Shown here piece after piece: positions 1 to 5,020 of a stretch of DNA of 5,020 bases (position 1 is its first letter; every line of letters starts with the position of its first letter). The stretch is taken from positions 1 through 5,020 of the forward strand of contig CAMIIY010000185.1 of assembly GCA_946221045.1 (NCBI GenBank), in the 5' to 3' direction. The stretch comes from an uncultured Oceanospirillaceae bacterium. Its GTDB lineage: Bacteria > Pseudomonadota > Gammaproteobacteria > Pseudomonadales > Balneatricaceae. The position numbers and the translations under genes were made by a program. Below the pieces are notes generated by a model that searched no databases, was not told the DNA's origin, and saw only the letters and a list, made by a program, of their open reading frames with translations.

Positions 1-733
1 CAATAACAGCAGAAGTGGTTGCTGTAGCAGTCACGCCAGTGGTACCGGATGCAGCGTTAACAGCGGTTGCGATATCGCTGGCAGCGTCATCGGCATTAAC
101 GGTAACGTTGGAAGCAGCCAGGCCGCTGACAGTCAGGGTCTGAGCTGCAACGTTGTTACCGCCAGTGGCGTCAGCAGCAGCAGTCAGAGCGCCGCCAACA
201 TTTGTCTGGCTGGAAACCTGGTATGCACCCATGTCAGTCGCACGGGCGCCGCCGATGCTTACGCTGATTGTTTCATTTGCGTTGGCACCAACGTGGAATT
301 TTGCAGCGGTGAATGAACCGTCCAGAATTTTTTTGCTGTTGAACGTAGTCGTGTCAGCGATACGGTTCAACTCAGACTGCAGCTGGCTAACCTCTTTCTG
401 CAGGTTGGCACGGTCAGATGCGCTGTTAGTGTCGTTGGCAGACTGGATAGCCAGTTCACGCATACGCTGCAGGATGTTGCTGGATTCTGCCAGAGCGCCT
501 TCAGCAGTCTGGGACAGAGAGATACCATCGTTAGCGTTACGTACCGCCTGGTTCAGACCACGGATCTGAGAGGTCATACGGTCGGCAATTGCCAGACCGG
601 CAGCATCGTCTTTAGCGCTGTTGATACGCAGACCTGAAGACAGGCGCTGCAGGGAAGTTTGCAGGTCGCCCTCAGAGCGCATCAGGTTACGCTGAGCGTT
701 AAGAGAGGCAATGTTAGTATTGATGACAGCCAT
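1..733 (-). CDS. fliC: Flagellin, N-terminal 244 codons (3' end outside window)
   Basis: This is the structural subunit of the flagellar filament, exported through the flagellar type III apparatus and polymerised outside the cell. The complement of 733-2 reads without a stop for 244 codons. It opens with [20 protein letters not shown], the classic flagellin D0 start, with no signal peptide, as expected. Residues 31-53 ([20 protein letters not shown] and on) and 88-100 ([13 protein letters not shown]) are conserved D1 helices. From about residue 145 the protein becomes Ala/Thr/Gly-rich variable domain. Residues 198-240, including [12 protein letters not shown] and TGVTATAT, resemble the Flagellin_IN repeat. 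The ATG at 733 is fixed by the family start and a good Shine-Dalgarno at 742-747. Codon use favours CTG, CGT, AAC and GCT, fitting a very highly expressed gene. The conserved C-terminal D1/D0 part should lie beyond the left edge. It is divergent from fleQ. Identity as flagellin is near certain; fliC versus a numbered paralogue cannot be decided here. Confidence 0.97.
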   Translation of the reverse strand, partial: MAVINTNIASLNAQRNLMRSEGDLQTSLQRLSSGLRINSAKDDAAGLAIADRMTSQIRGLNQAVRNANDGISLSQTAEGALAESSNILQRMRELAIQSANDTNSASDRANLQKEVSQLQSELNRIADTTTFNSKKILDGSFTAAKFHVGANANETISVSIGGARATDMGAYQVSSQTNVGGALTAAADATGGNNVAAQTLTVSGLAASNVTVNADDAASDIATAVNAASGTTGVTATATTSAVI

Positions 734-741
734 TTTCTTAT

Positions 742-747
742 CTCCTC
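742..747 (-). promoter_or_regulatory. Strong Shine-Dalgarno of flagellin
   Basis: On the minus strand GAGGAG lies eight bases before the ATG at 733. It is the best ribosome binding site in the window, since fleQ and fleS have none that is recognisable. It directly abuts the foot of the hairpin at 748-781, so its accessibility may depend on that structure. Confidence 0.9.
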
Positions 748-781
748 AACCTGGTCGGATTTCTCTGCACCCTGACCGGTT
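748..781 (-). promoter_or_regulatory. 5' UTR hairpin next to the flagellin Shine-Dalgarno
   Basis: In the flagellin leader RNA the arm AACCGGTCAGG (781-771) pairs with CCGACCAGGTT (758-748). The pairs are AACC/GGTT, GGTC/GACC and GG/CC: ten base pairs with one bulged A on each side, around a 12-nt loop (770-759). The 3' foot ends exactly where GAGGAG begins. The pairing is seen directly; a role in translation or mRNA stability is inference. It is not a factor-independent terminator because no U run follows. Confidence 0.6.
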
Positions 782-835
782 TTGATAGTTGGGTCACTCT
801 AAGCAACCCGTTGCATATTGTTTCGCGTAAAACAG

Positions 836-862
836 TTAACGGCGCAGGGTTTGGATACTTTA
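836..862 (-). promoter_or_regulatory. Sigma-28 (FliA) promoter for flagellin
   Basis: Reading the minus strand, TAAAGTAT (862-855) is followed after exactly 11 bases by GCCGTTAA (843-836). The known FliA consensus is TAAAGTTT-N11-GCCGATAA, so each half has one mismatch and the spacing is perfect. The start of transcription should fall near 829, giving a leader of about 96 nt that contains the 748-781 hairpin. This agrees with flagellin being a late, FlgM/FliA-controlled gene in polar-flagellar hierarchies. Confidence 0.88.
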
Positions 863-995
863 GGAAATATTTAGTGGCCACGGCTTGACTCGGATAAACG
901 TTTGTTTTAATGCCGCTATGTTGTGGATTTTTGACGCTTTTTTGCGAGCGAGTTTTTTGGTTATCGGAGAGAAAGATTTTACAGCGGTCAAAAAT

Positions 996-1009
996 GCCAA
1001 AAAATTGGC
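996..1009. promoter_or_regulatory. Candidate FleQ box 1 (upstream dyad)
   Basis: GCCAAAAAATTGGC is a 14-bp inverted repeat, perfect in its five outer pairs. It has the layout of the P. aeruginosa FleQ box GTCAATAAATTGAC: four-base arms around six A/T bases. The arms are GCCA/TGGC instead of GTCA/TGAC. A second copy of this layout lies 61 bp downstream. The dyad itself is seen; FleQ as the ligand is inference from family consensus and from the adjacent fleQ gene. Confidence 0.5.
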
Positions 1010-1028
1010 GTTATTTGTGTCTAGGTGC

Positions 1029-1056
1029 TTGCCTCACATATATGTCCTGCTAATAT
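1029..1056 (+). promoter_or_regulatory. Predicted fleQ promoter (sigma-70 type, extended -10)
   Basis: TTGCCT (1029-1034) and TAATAT (1051-1056) are separated by 16 bases. TGC immediately before the -10 gives the extended TGn motif. Each hexamer matches four of six consensus positions. Transcription should start near 1063, giving a leader of about 26 nt. No sigma-54 -24/-12 pair with good spacing was found ahead of fleQ, consistent with a class I gene at the top of the cascade. Confidence 0.55.
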
Positions 1057-1070
1057 GTCAAAAAAATGGC
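1057..1070. promoter_or_regulatory. Candidate FleQ box 2 over the fleQ start site
   Basis: GTCAAAAAAATGGC has the same arm-six-arm layout as the dyad at 996-1009. Its left arm GTCA is identical to the P. aeruginosa FleQ-box arm, and its right arm TGGC has one change from TGAC. It begins one base after the -10 hexamer and covers about -6 to +8 relative to the predicted start. That is an operator position where a bound protein would block initiation. Autorepression is inferred, not shown. Confidence 0.5.
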
Positions 1071-1088
1071 ATTTAGTATTGTGATCAT

Positions 1089-2474
1089 ATGCATACCTCG
1101 GTCCAGCCCTCCCTGCTCTTAGTCTCGGATGACGATGTTCAGCAGCAAGCTCTGCTGACAGTGTTTTCATTTCTTGGTTTATCGGTTCAGTCAATCTCCT
1201 GTGACCTGTTTGTCAAAGAGGTTGCATCAGGCGTGGACTTGCCGGGTCTGGTTTTGCTGGTGGCAGCAGAAGAAACCTCCGGAACGGATGCTTGCCTGCA
1301 GGCGGTGCCTCCCGCTTTTAAAAGCCTTGTCTGTGTGTTGGGAAGCGCGCCTGAAAAACAGATCGCCTCTGACAGGGTGCGTTATGTGGCCGGGCCGATG
1401 ACTGAGGTGTTGTTGCTGGATCTGCTGCATGAAGCTCAGGTGCTGCAATGGCTCAGTCAGGACAATCCGGATCCGGGGGTGTTTCCGCTGCTGGTGGGCA
1501 GCAGTCCGGCCATGTTGCAGTTAAAAAGGATGATGGCGCGGGTGGCGGATCGGGATGTAAACGTACTGATTACCGGTGAGTCCGGTACGGGTAAGGAATT
1601 GGTTGCCCGCAGCTTGCATGATTATTCCCGTCGGTCCGATGGTCCGTTTGTGCCCGTCAATTGCGGGGCAATACCTGAAGATCTGCTGGAGAGTGAGCTG
1701 TTTGGGCATGAAAAAGGCGCATTTACCGGTGCGGTGAGTGGTCGGCCGGGGCGATTTGAAATGGCCGATGGCGGTACCCTGTTTCTTGATGAAATTGGTG
1801 ATATGCCCTTAGCGATGCAGGTCAAGCTGTTAAGGGTGCTTCAGGAGCGCAGCTTTGAACGGGTGGGTGGCCATAAAACCATCGATGTGAATGTTAGAAT
1901 TATCGCTGCGACCCATAAAAATCTGGAGCAACTGATTGAAGAGGGGCGCTTCAGGGAAGATCTTTATTACCGCATTAACGTCTATCCTGTTGAAACGCCG
2001 CCTCTGCGTGAGCGTAAAGAGGATCTGGAGCTGCTGATTAAAAAGCTTGCAGAACGCGCCCGGGAGCAGGAGCTGGGTCAGGTCAGACTGCATCCGGCAG
2101 CAGTCGAATCATTGAAGTGCCATGACTGGCCCGGCAATGTCAGGGAGCTGGCGAATCTGATTGAACGTCTGGCGATTATGTACCCTGAAGGCGTTGTGGG
2201 TGTCTCAGAACTGCCGCAGCGGTTTCGTTATACCGCAGAGCCTCATCCGGAACGTTATGCGGTAACGGTTCAGCCGGAGGCGACAAACCCCGTACCTGCA
2301 CTGTCAGAGGAAGGGTTGGACCTTAAGGCCCACCTGGAAACGATAGAGCAGGCGCTGATTGCACAGGCACTTGAACAAAACGATGGTGTGGTTGCCCGAG
2401 CGGCCGATCAGTTGCAGATTCGCCGTACAACACTGGTTGAGAAAATGCGTAAATTTGGCCTGCAGCGTAAATAA
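1089..2474 (+). CDS. fleQ: Flagellar master regulator FleQ/FlrA, sigma-54-dependent activator
   Basis: This cytoplasmic enhancer-binding ATPase activates RNA polymerase-sigma-54 at early flagellar operons. Residues 1-115 are a receiver-like domain (LLLVSDDD at 9-16) that lacks a phosphoacceptor Asp after its third strand (LVLLVAAEE) and has GP where receivers have KP, so phosphorylation is unlikely, as in FleQ. The AAA+ domain (about 135-365) shows Walker A GESGTGKE (163-170), the sigma-54 contact loop GAFTGA (210-215), Walker B LFLDE (231-235) and FREDLYYR (288-295). A Fis-type HTH closes the protein ([20 protein letters not shown], 436-455). The 461-residue length is slightly short for FleQ, mostly in the linker before residue 135. 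The c-di-GMP arginine expected at residue 133 is Pro. ATG 1089 is the only sensible start because TAG lies in frame at 1074; there is no clear Shine-Dalgarno. It ends in tandem TAA codons, the second overlapping the fleS ATG. A generic NtrC-like regulator is less likely given the HTH and context. Confidence 0.95.
   Translation: MHTSVQPSLLLVSDDDVQQQALLTVFSFLGLSVQSISCDLFVKEVASGVDLPGLVLLVAAEETSGTDACLQAVPPAFKSLVCVLGSAPEKQIASDRVRYVAGPMTEVLLLDLLHEAQVLQWLSQDNPDPGVFPLLVGSSPAMLQLKRMMARVADRDVNVLITGESGTGKELVARSLHDYSRRSDGPFVPVNCGAIPEDLLESELFGHEKGAFTGAVSGRPGRFEMADGGTLFLDEIGDMPLAMQVKLLRVLQERSFERVGGHKTIDVNVRIIAATHKNLEQLIEEGRFREDLYYRINVYPVETPPLRERKEDLELLIKKLAERAREQELGQVRLHPAAVESLKCHDWPGNVRELANLIERLAIMYPEGVVGVSELPQRFRYTAEPHPERYAVTVQPEATNPVPALSEEGLDLKAHLETIEQALIAQALEQNDGVVARAADQLQIRRTTLVEKMRKFGLQRK
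2401..2416 (+). promoter_or_regulatory. Possible sigma-54 promoter inside the fleQ 3' end
   Basis: CGGCCGATCAGTTGCA keeps the essential GG (2402-2403) and GC (2414-2415) exactly ten bases apart, with a good TTGCA at -12. The -24 side is poor compared with TGGCACG. The predicted start is near 2427, about 50 bases before fleS. Known fleSR/flrBC promoters are sigma-54 and FleQ/FlrA dependent, and the 2-base gap leaves no room elsewhere. A second weaker GG-N10-GC pair occurs at 2435-2448. Such pairs are expected by chance about once per 256 bases, so support is weak. Confidence 0.25.
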
Positions 2475-2476
2475 TA

Positions 2477-3607
2477 ATGAGCGAAGTGAACGAACTTGAG
2501 CGGCTAAAGCAGCAGGTTGCTGCGCTGGAATCTGAGCTGGCGGAAACGCAGTCTCAACTGGCGCGTGAAACTCGGCGTCGTGAAGATGTCGGGTCTGAGA
2601 ATGCGGGTCTGCTTGACCGGATGGGGCACCTGTTAAGCTTGCTGCCGGCCGGAGTGATTCTGTTGAATGGTCGGGGTGTGATCAGTGAGGCTAATCCTGC
2701 CGCAGAAGCCTTGCTGGGCCTGCCGCTGAAAGGTGAAACCTGGGTCAGTATTATTCAGCGAAGCTTTGCGCCGCGCGGAGATGACGGGCATGAGGTTTCA
2801 CTTAAAGACGGGCGTCGGGTCAGTCTGCAGACCCGAGCAATGGATCTTGAACCTGGCCAGTTGATTTTGCTGACCGATCAGACAGAAACCCGCCTGCTGC
2901 AGGGGCGTTTGTCCCACTATCAGCGGTTATCTGAGATGGGGAGGATGGTGGCCTCGCTGGCGCACCAGATTCGTACCCCCCTGTCCGCCGCACTTTTATA
3001 TATAGATCACCTGAACCGTCCCGATCTGGCTGTGGCGCAACGGCAGAAGTTTGCCGGGAAAATTAAATCGCGACTGGTGAATCTGGAGCAGCAGGTCAGG
3101 GATATGCTGATCTTTGCCCGTGGCGAAATGCGGTTGGATGATCAGCTGAGCAGTGGTGCGCTACTTGAGGCGTTAGAGGACCAGCTAGATCTGCCGCTGG
3201 TTAACTTTGATGCTGACTGTGAGTGCATCAACCATGTGCCTGAGCTACGGCTTAATTGTAACCGGGAGGCCTTGCTGGGGGTGTGTATGAACCTGGTGGA
3301 GAATGCACTGCAGGCCAGTGGGCAGGGGTGCGAACTCCGGATTGAGGCTTCGCAACAGGAAGGCATGTTACGCCTGGATATTATTGATGCCGGCCCTGGC
3401 ATGGACGATGAAACCGTCAAGCAGGCCCTGCAACCGTTTTTTACCACCAAGTCACACGGTACCGGACTCGGACTGGCGGTTGCTCAGGTGGTGGCTCATG
3501 CGCACCATGGTCGTTTTGAAATACGTTCAGAGCAGGGCACGGGTACCACGGCAACCCTCTGGCTACCCTGCCAGTCAAACCTTTCACCAACACCCGCTGA
3601 GGCTTAA
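2477..3607 (+). CDS. fleS: Flagellar sensor histidine kinase FleS/FlrB
   Basis: This soluble kinase autophosphorylates on His and passes the phosphate to FleR. Order of parts: an N-terminal coiled coil (about 4-35, heptad-like Leu/Glu/Arg), a small PAS domain (about 48-135; LLPAGVILLNGRGVISEANP), and a HisKA dimerisation helix with the H-box AHQIRTPLSAALLY (162-175, His163). The HATPase core has N box NLVENA (272-277), G1 DAGPGM (304-309), F box FFTTK (321-325) and G2 GTGLGLA (328-334). There is no signal peptide or membrane segment, as in FleS and FlrB, so the signal is sensed in the cytoplasm or through protein contact. The 376-residue length is compact but complete. ATG 2477 lies two bases after the fleQ stop with no evident Shine-Dalgarno, so reinitiation by ribosomes leaving fleQ is likely. 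Its stop overlaps the fleR start. AtoS/NtrB-like kinases are the alternative, but the fleQ-fleR setting decides it. Confidence 0.94.
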   Translation: MSEVNELERLKQQVAALESELAETQSQLARETRRREDVGSENAGLLDRMGHLLSLLPAGVILLNGRGVISEANPAAEALLGLPLKGETWVSIIQRSFAPRGDDGHEVSLKDGRRVSLQTRAMDLEPGQLILLTDQTETRLLQGRLSHYQRLSEMGRMVASLAHQIRTPLSAALLYIDHLNRPDLAVAQRQKFAGKIKSRLVNLEQQVRDMLIFARGEMRLDDQLSSGALLEALEDQLDLPLVNFDADCECINHVPELRLNCNREALLGVCMNLVENALQASGQGCELRIEASQQEGMLRLDIIDAGPGMDDETVKQALQPFFTTKSHGTGLGLAVAQVVAHAHHGRFEIRSEQGTGTTATLWLPCQSNLSPTPAEA

Positions 3608-4992
3608 TGGGTCAACATATGACGCAACGCATTCTGATAGTTGAAGATGACCACCAGTTAAGAGAAGCACTGTGCGACACGCTGGAACTCGCCGGTTTTG
3701 ATTATATGGAGGCCGCTGATGCAGAAGCCGCACTTGAGGTTTTACAGCGTGAAGCTTTCAGCCTGGTAGTCAGTGATGTGAATATGCCGGGCATGGATGG
3801 GCATCAGTTGCTGGCCCAGATCAGACAGGGGTATCCGGGTTTGCCGGTAGTCCTGATTACGGCATTTGGTCAGGTAAGCCGGGCGGTAGAGGCGATCAAG
3901 GCCGGTGCGGTTGATTACCTGATGAAGCCGTTTGATTCAGATACCCTGATTGCAACCGTGAAACGCTTTTCCGGGGGGGGAATTGAACAACAGGCAGCAG
4001 AAGAACCGGTGGCTGAAGAGGTCAGTAGCCAGCAGTTACTGCAGTTGGCACGTCGGGTGGCTGCCAGCGATTCCACTGTACTGATCTCTGGCGAATCGGG
4101 CACCGGTAAAGAGGTGCTGGCGCAATACATTCATCAGCATTCAGCCCGGGCAAAACAGCCGTTTATTGCGATTAATTGTGCCGCAATCCCGGAAAACATG
4201 CTTGAAGCCACTCTTTTTGGTCATGAAAAAGGCGCCTTTACCGGGGCTTATGCCAGTGTGCCCGGCAAATTTGAGCAGGCCAATGGTGGCACACTGTTGC
4301 TGGATGAGATTTCGGAAATGGATCTGGGCCTGCAGGCAAAGTTGCTGCGTGTCTTACAGGAGAGTGAAGTCGAGCGTGTCGGCGGACGTAAGATGATCCC
4401 GTTGGATGTACATGTGCTGGCCACCACCAACCGTCAGCTTGAGCAGTATGTGGCGGAAGGCCGGTTCCGTGAGGATCTTTATTACCGGTTGAATGTGTTC
4501 CCCTTGCAGTGGAAGCCGCTGCGGGAGCGTGCCGGTGATGTTGTCTCCCTGGCTGAGCGGTTGTTTAAAAAACATTGCCAGAAAATGCGTCGCCCACCGG
4601 TGCTGTTAAATGCCGATGTGAAAGTGTCATTGCAACAGCATGCCTGGCCGGGGAATGTACGGGAATTGGAAAATGTGGTTCAGCGCGCCCTGATTCTGCA
4701 GCCGGGAAATGAGATCGGTGTTGGCGATCTTATGTTGCAGCCGGGTGAGATACCCACTAGCCTTGGGATTGCCACTGAAGTCGTAGTACCGAACGCGGAT
4801 GAGGACAGCAGCGTTTTGGGTGCCGGCGTGCGTCAGCATGAGTATCAGCTCATTATAGAGGCGTTACAGGCGACACGCGGGAGTCGCAAGGATGCTGCAG
4901 AAAAGTTGGGTATCAGCCCCAGAACTTTGCGCTACAAGCTCGCTAAAATGCGGGAAGAGGGCATTTCGCTGGAGGGTTTTAAAGGGTTCTAG
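3607..4992 (+). CDS. fleR: Flagellar response regulator FleR/FlrC, sigma-54-dependent
   Basis: When phosphorylated by FleS this protein activates sigma-54 promoters of basal-body and hook genes. The receiver domain (about 6-120) is intact: acidic pocket E13-D14-D15, phosphoacceptor D57 in VVSDVNMPGMDG, T85 and K107 in MKPF. A short linker (122-140, GGG then Glu/Ala-rich) leads to the AAA+ domain with Walker A GESGTGKE (162-169), GAFTGA (209-214), Walker B LLLDE (230-234) and FREDLYYRL (287-295). The Fis-type HTH lies at about 425-448 (RKDAAEKLGISPRTLRYKL). Total length, 461 residues, fits the family. ATG 3607 overlaps the fleS stop (TAATG) and has GAGG four bases upstream. ATG 3619, four codons later, gives the more usual MTQRILIVEDD start with GGG seven bases upstream, so the true start is open between these two. 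The linker is encoded by an eight-G run that makes the gene prone to frameshift. No terminator is visible in the 28 bases after its stop. Confidence 0.95.
   Translation: MGQHMTQRILIVEDDHQLREALCDTLELAGFDYMEAADAEAALEVLQREAFSLVVSDVNMPGMDGHQLLAQIRQGYPGLPVVLITAFGQVSRAVEAIKAGAVDYLMKPFDSDTLIATVKRFSGGGIEQQAAEEPVAEEVSSQQLLQLARRVAASDSTVLISGESGTGKEVLAQYIHQHSARAKQPFIAINCAAIPENMLEATLFGHEKGAFTGAYASVPGKFEQANGGTLLLDEISEMDLGLQAKLLRVLQESEVERVGGRKMIPLDVHVLATTNRQLEQYVAEGRFREDLYYRLNVFPLQWKPLRERAGDVVSLAERLFKKHCQKMRRPPVLLNADVKVSLQQHAWPGNVRELENVVQRALILQPGNEIGVGDLMLQPGEIPTSLGIATEVVVPNADEDSSVLGAGVRQHEYQLIIEALQATRGSRKDAAEKLGISPRTLRYKLAKMREEGISLEGFKGF
3973..3980 (+). repeat. Eight-G homopolymer in the fleR linker
   Basis: Eight uninterrupted G encode Gly123-Gly125 between the receiver and AAA+ domains. 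In the reading given, the gene is in frame (on). One extra G would bring TGA at 3984-3986 into frame two codons after the run. One lost G would reach TGA at 4082-4084. Either way the ATPase and DNA-binding domains would be lost. It is the longest G run in the window. The run is seen directly; hypermutability is inferred. Confidence 0.85.
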
Positions 4993-5020
4993 GCTGCACC
5001 TGTCGGGACTAAGGTCTAAG
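4993..5020. other. Start of the region downstream of fleR
   Basis: These 28 bases follow the fleR TAG. They contain no start codon with a ribosome site, no hairpin followed by T, and no sigma-54 -24/-12 pair. In relatives fliE and the basal-body operon usually follow, but nothing here confirms that. Confidence 0.4.

Larger units (their letters stand above)
734..1088. other. Divergent control region between flagellin and fleQ
   Basis: There is no credible gene in these 355 bases. The left third (734-862) is the flagellin leader and sigma-28 promoter. The middle (863-985) holds no confident element but is rich in T tracts (928-932, 938-943, 953-958), which may bend the DNA. The right part (986-1088) carries A tracts, two FleQ-box-like dyads and the fleQ promoter. 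The only open frame here, 885-1076, begins with TTG, has no ribosome site and runs through the promoter elements, so it was not called. Confidence 0.8.

Noticed and set aside
153..569. Open frame of 138 codons on the plus strand inside the flagellin region
   Set aside because: It is antisense to well-conserved flagellin D1 codons, has no ribosome site, and its Ala/Arg/Ser-rich product mirrors the complement of biased flagellin codons.
748..781. Leader hairpin as a terminator or riboswitch
   Set aside because: No U run follows the stem, the stem carries bulges, and there is no extended conserved aptamer-like structure. It is better described as a Shine-Dalgarno-adjacent hairpin.
885..1076. 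Possible 63-codon gene between flagellin and fleQ
   Set aside because: It starts with TTG without a Shine-Dalgarno, has no recognisable domain, and runs through the fleQ promoter and both dyads. The A/T tracts explain its open frame.
1067..1083. Sigma-54 promoter ahead of fleQ (TGGCATTTAGTATTGTG)
   Set aside because: The -24 GG is present, but the -12 position reads TG instead of GC, and the site would place the start of transcription inside the fleQ start region.
1830..2093. Minus-strand open frame of 87 codons within fleQ
   Set aside because: It is a shadow of the conserved AAA+ coding sequence with no ribosome site or recognisable product. The same reasoning applies to the other short antisense frames in fleS and fleR.
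1..5020. CRISPR array, tRNA/rRNA genes, insertion sequence ends or a defence system
   Set aside because: No regularly spaced direct repeats, cloverleaf, transposase or terminal inverted repeats were seen. Nearly all of the sequence is explained by four flagellar genes and one control region.

Overview
The window looks like a chromosomal flagellar-regulation locus from a gammaproteobacterium with polar flagella. The FleQ/FlrA - FleS/FlrB - FleR/FlrC cascade is typical of Pseudomonas, Vibrio and marine relatives. Moderate base composition, the flagellin sequence and the missing flaG-fliD-fliS block suggest an Oceanospirillales-like marine bacterium, but this is only an impression from protein style; no search could be run. 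The window is ordinary core flagellar genetics with some unusual regulatory details, not a new defence or mobile system.

Layout. Positions 1-733 (minus strand) hold the first 244 codons of a flagellin gene, cut by the left edge. Positions 734-1088 are a 355-base divergent control region. On its flagellin side lie a Shine-Dalgarno, a 5' UTR hairpin and a good sigma-28 (FliA) promoter. On its fleQ side lie an extended -10 sigma-70-type promoter and two 14-bp dyads that resemble FleQ boxes. Positions 1089-4992 (plus strand) hold fleQ, fleS and fleR, packed with a 2-base gap and a 1-base overlap. The last 28 bases (4993-5020) contain no gene that I can see.

How the genes work together. FleQ is a sigma-54 activator with a degenerate receiver domain and is the expected master regulator. 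Known targets of the family include fleSR. FleS is a soluble PAS histidine kinase that should phosphorylate FleR, a receiver/AAA+/HTH sigma-54 activator of later flagellar genes. Flagellin is the last product, made when sigma-28 is released. The first and last tiers of the cascade therefore sit back to back across one control region.

Points most worth a second look: (1) FleQ lacks the arginine that P. aeruginosa FleQ and V. cholerae FlrA use to bind cyclic-di-GMP (proline here), with two other ligand positions changed. (2) An uninterrupted run of eight G lies in the fleR linker, where gain or loss of one G would leave only the receiver domain, a possible on/off switch for motility. (3) FleQ-box-like dyads lie over the predicted fleQ transcription start and 61 bp upstream, suggesting autoregulation. 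(4) A hairpin ends exactly at the flagellin Shine-Dalgarno.
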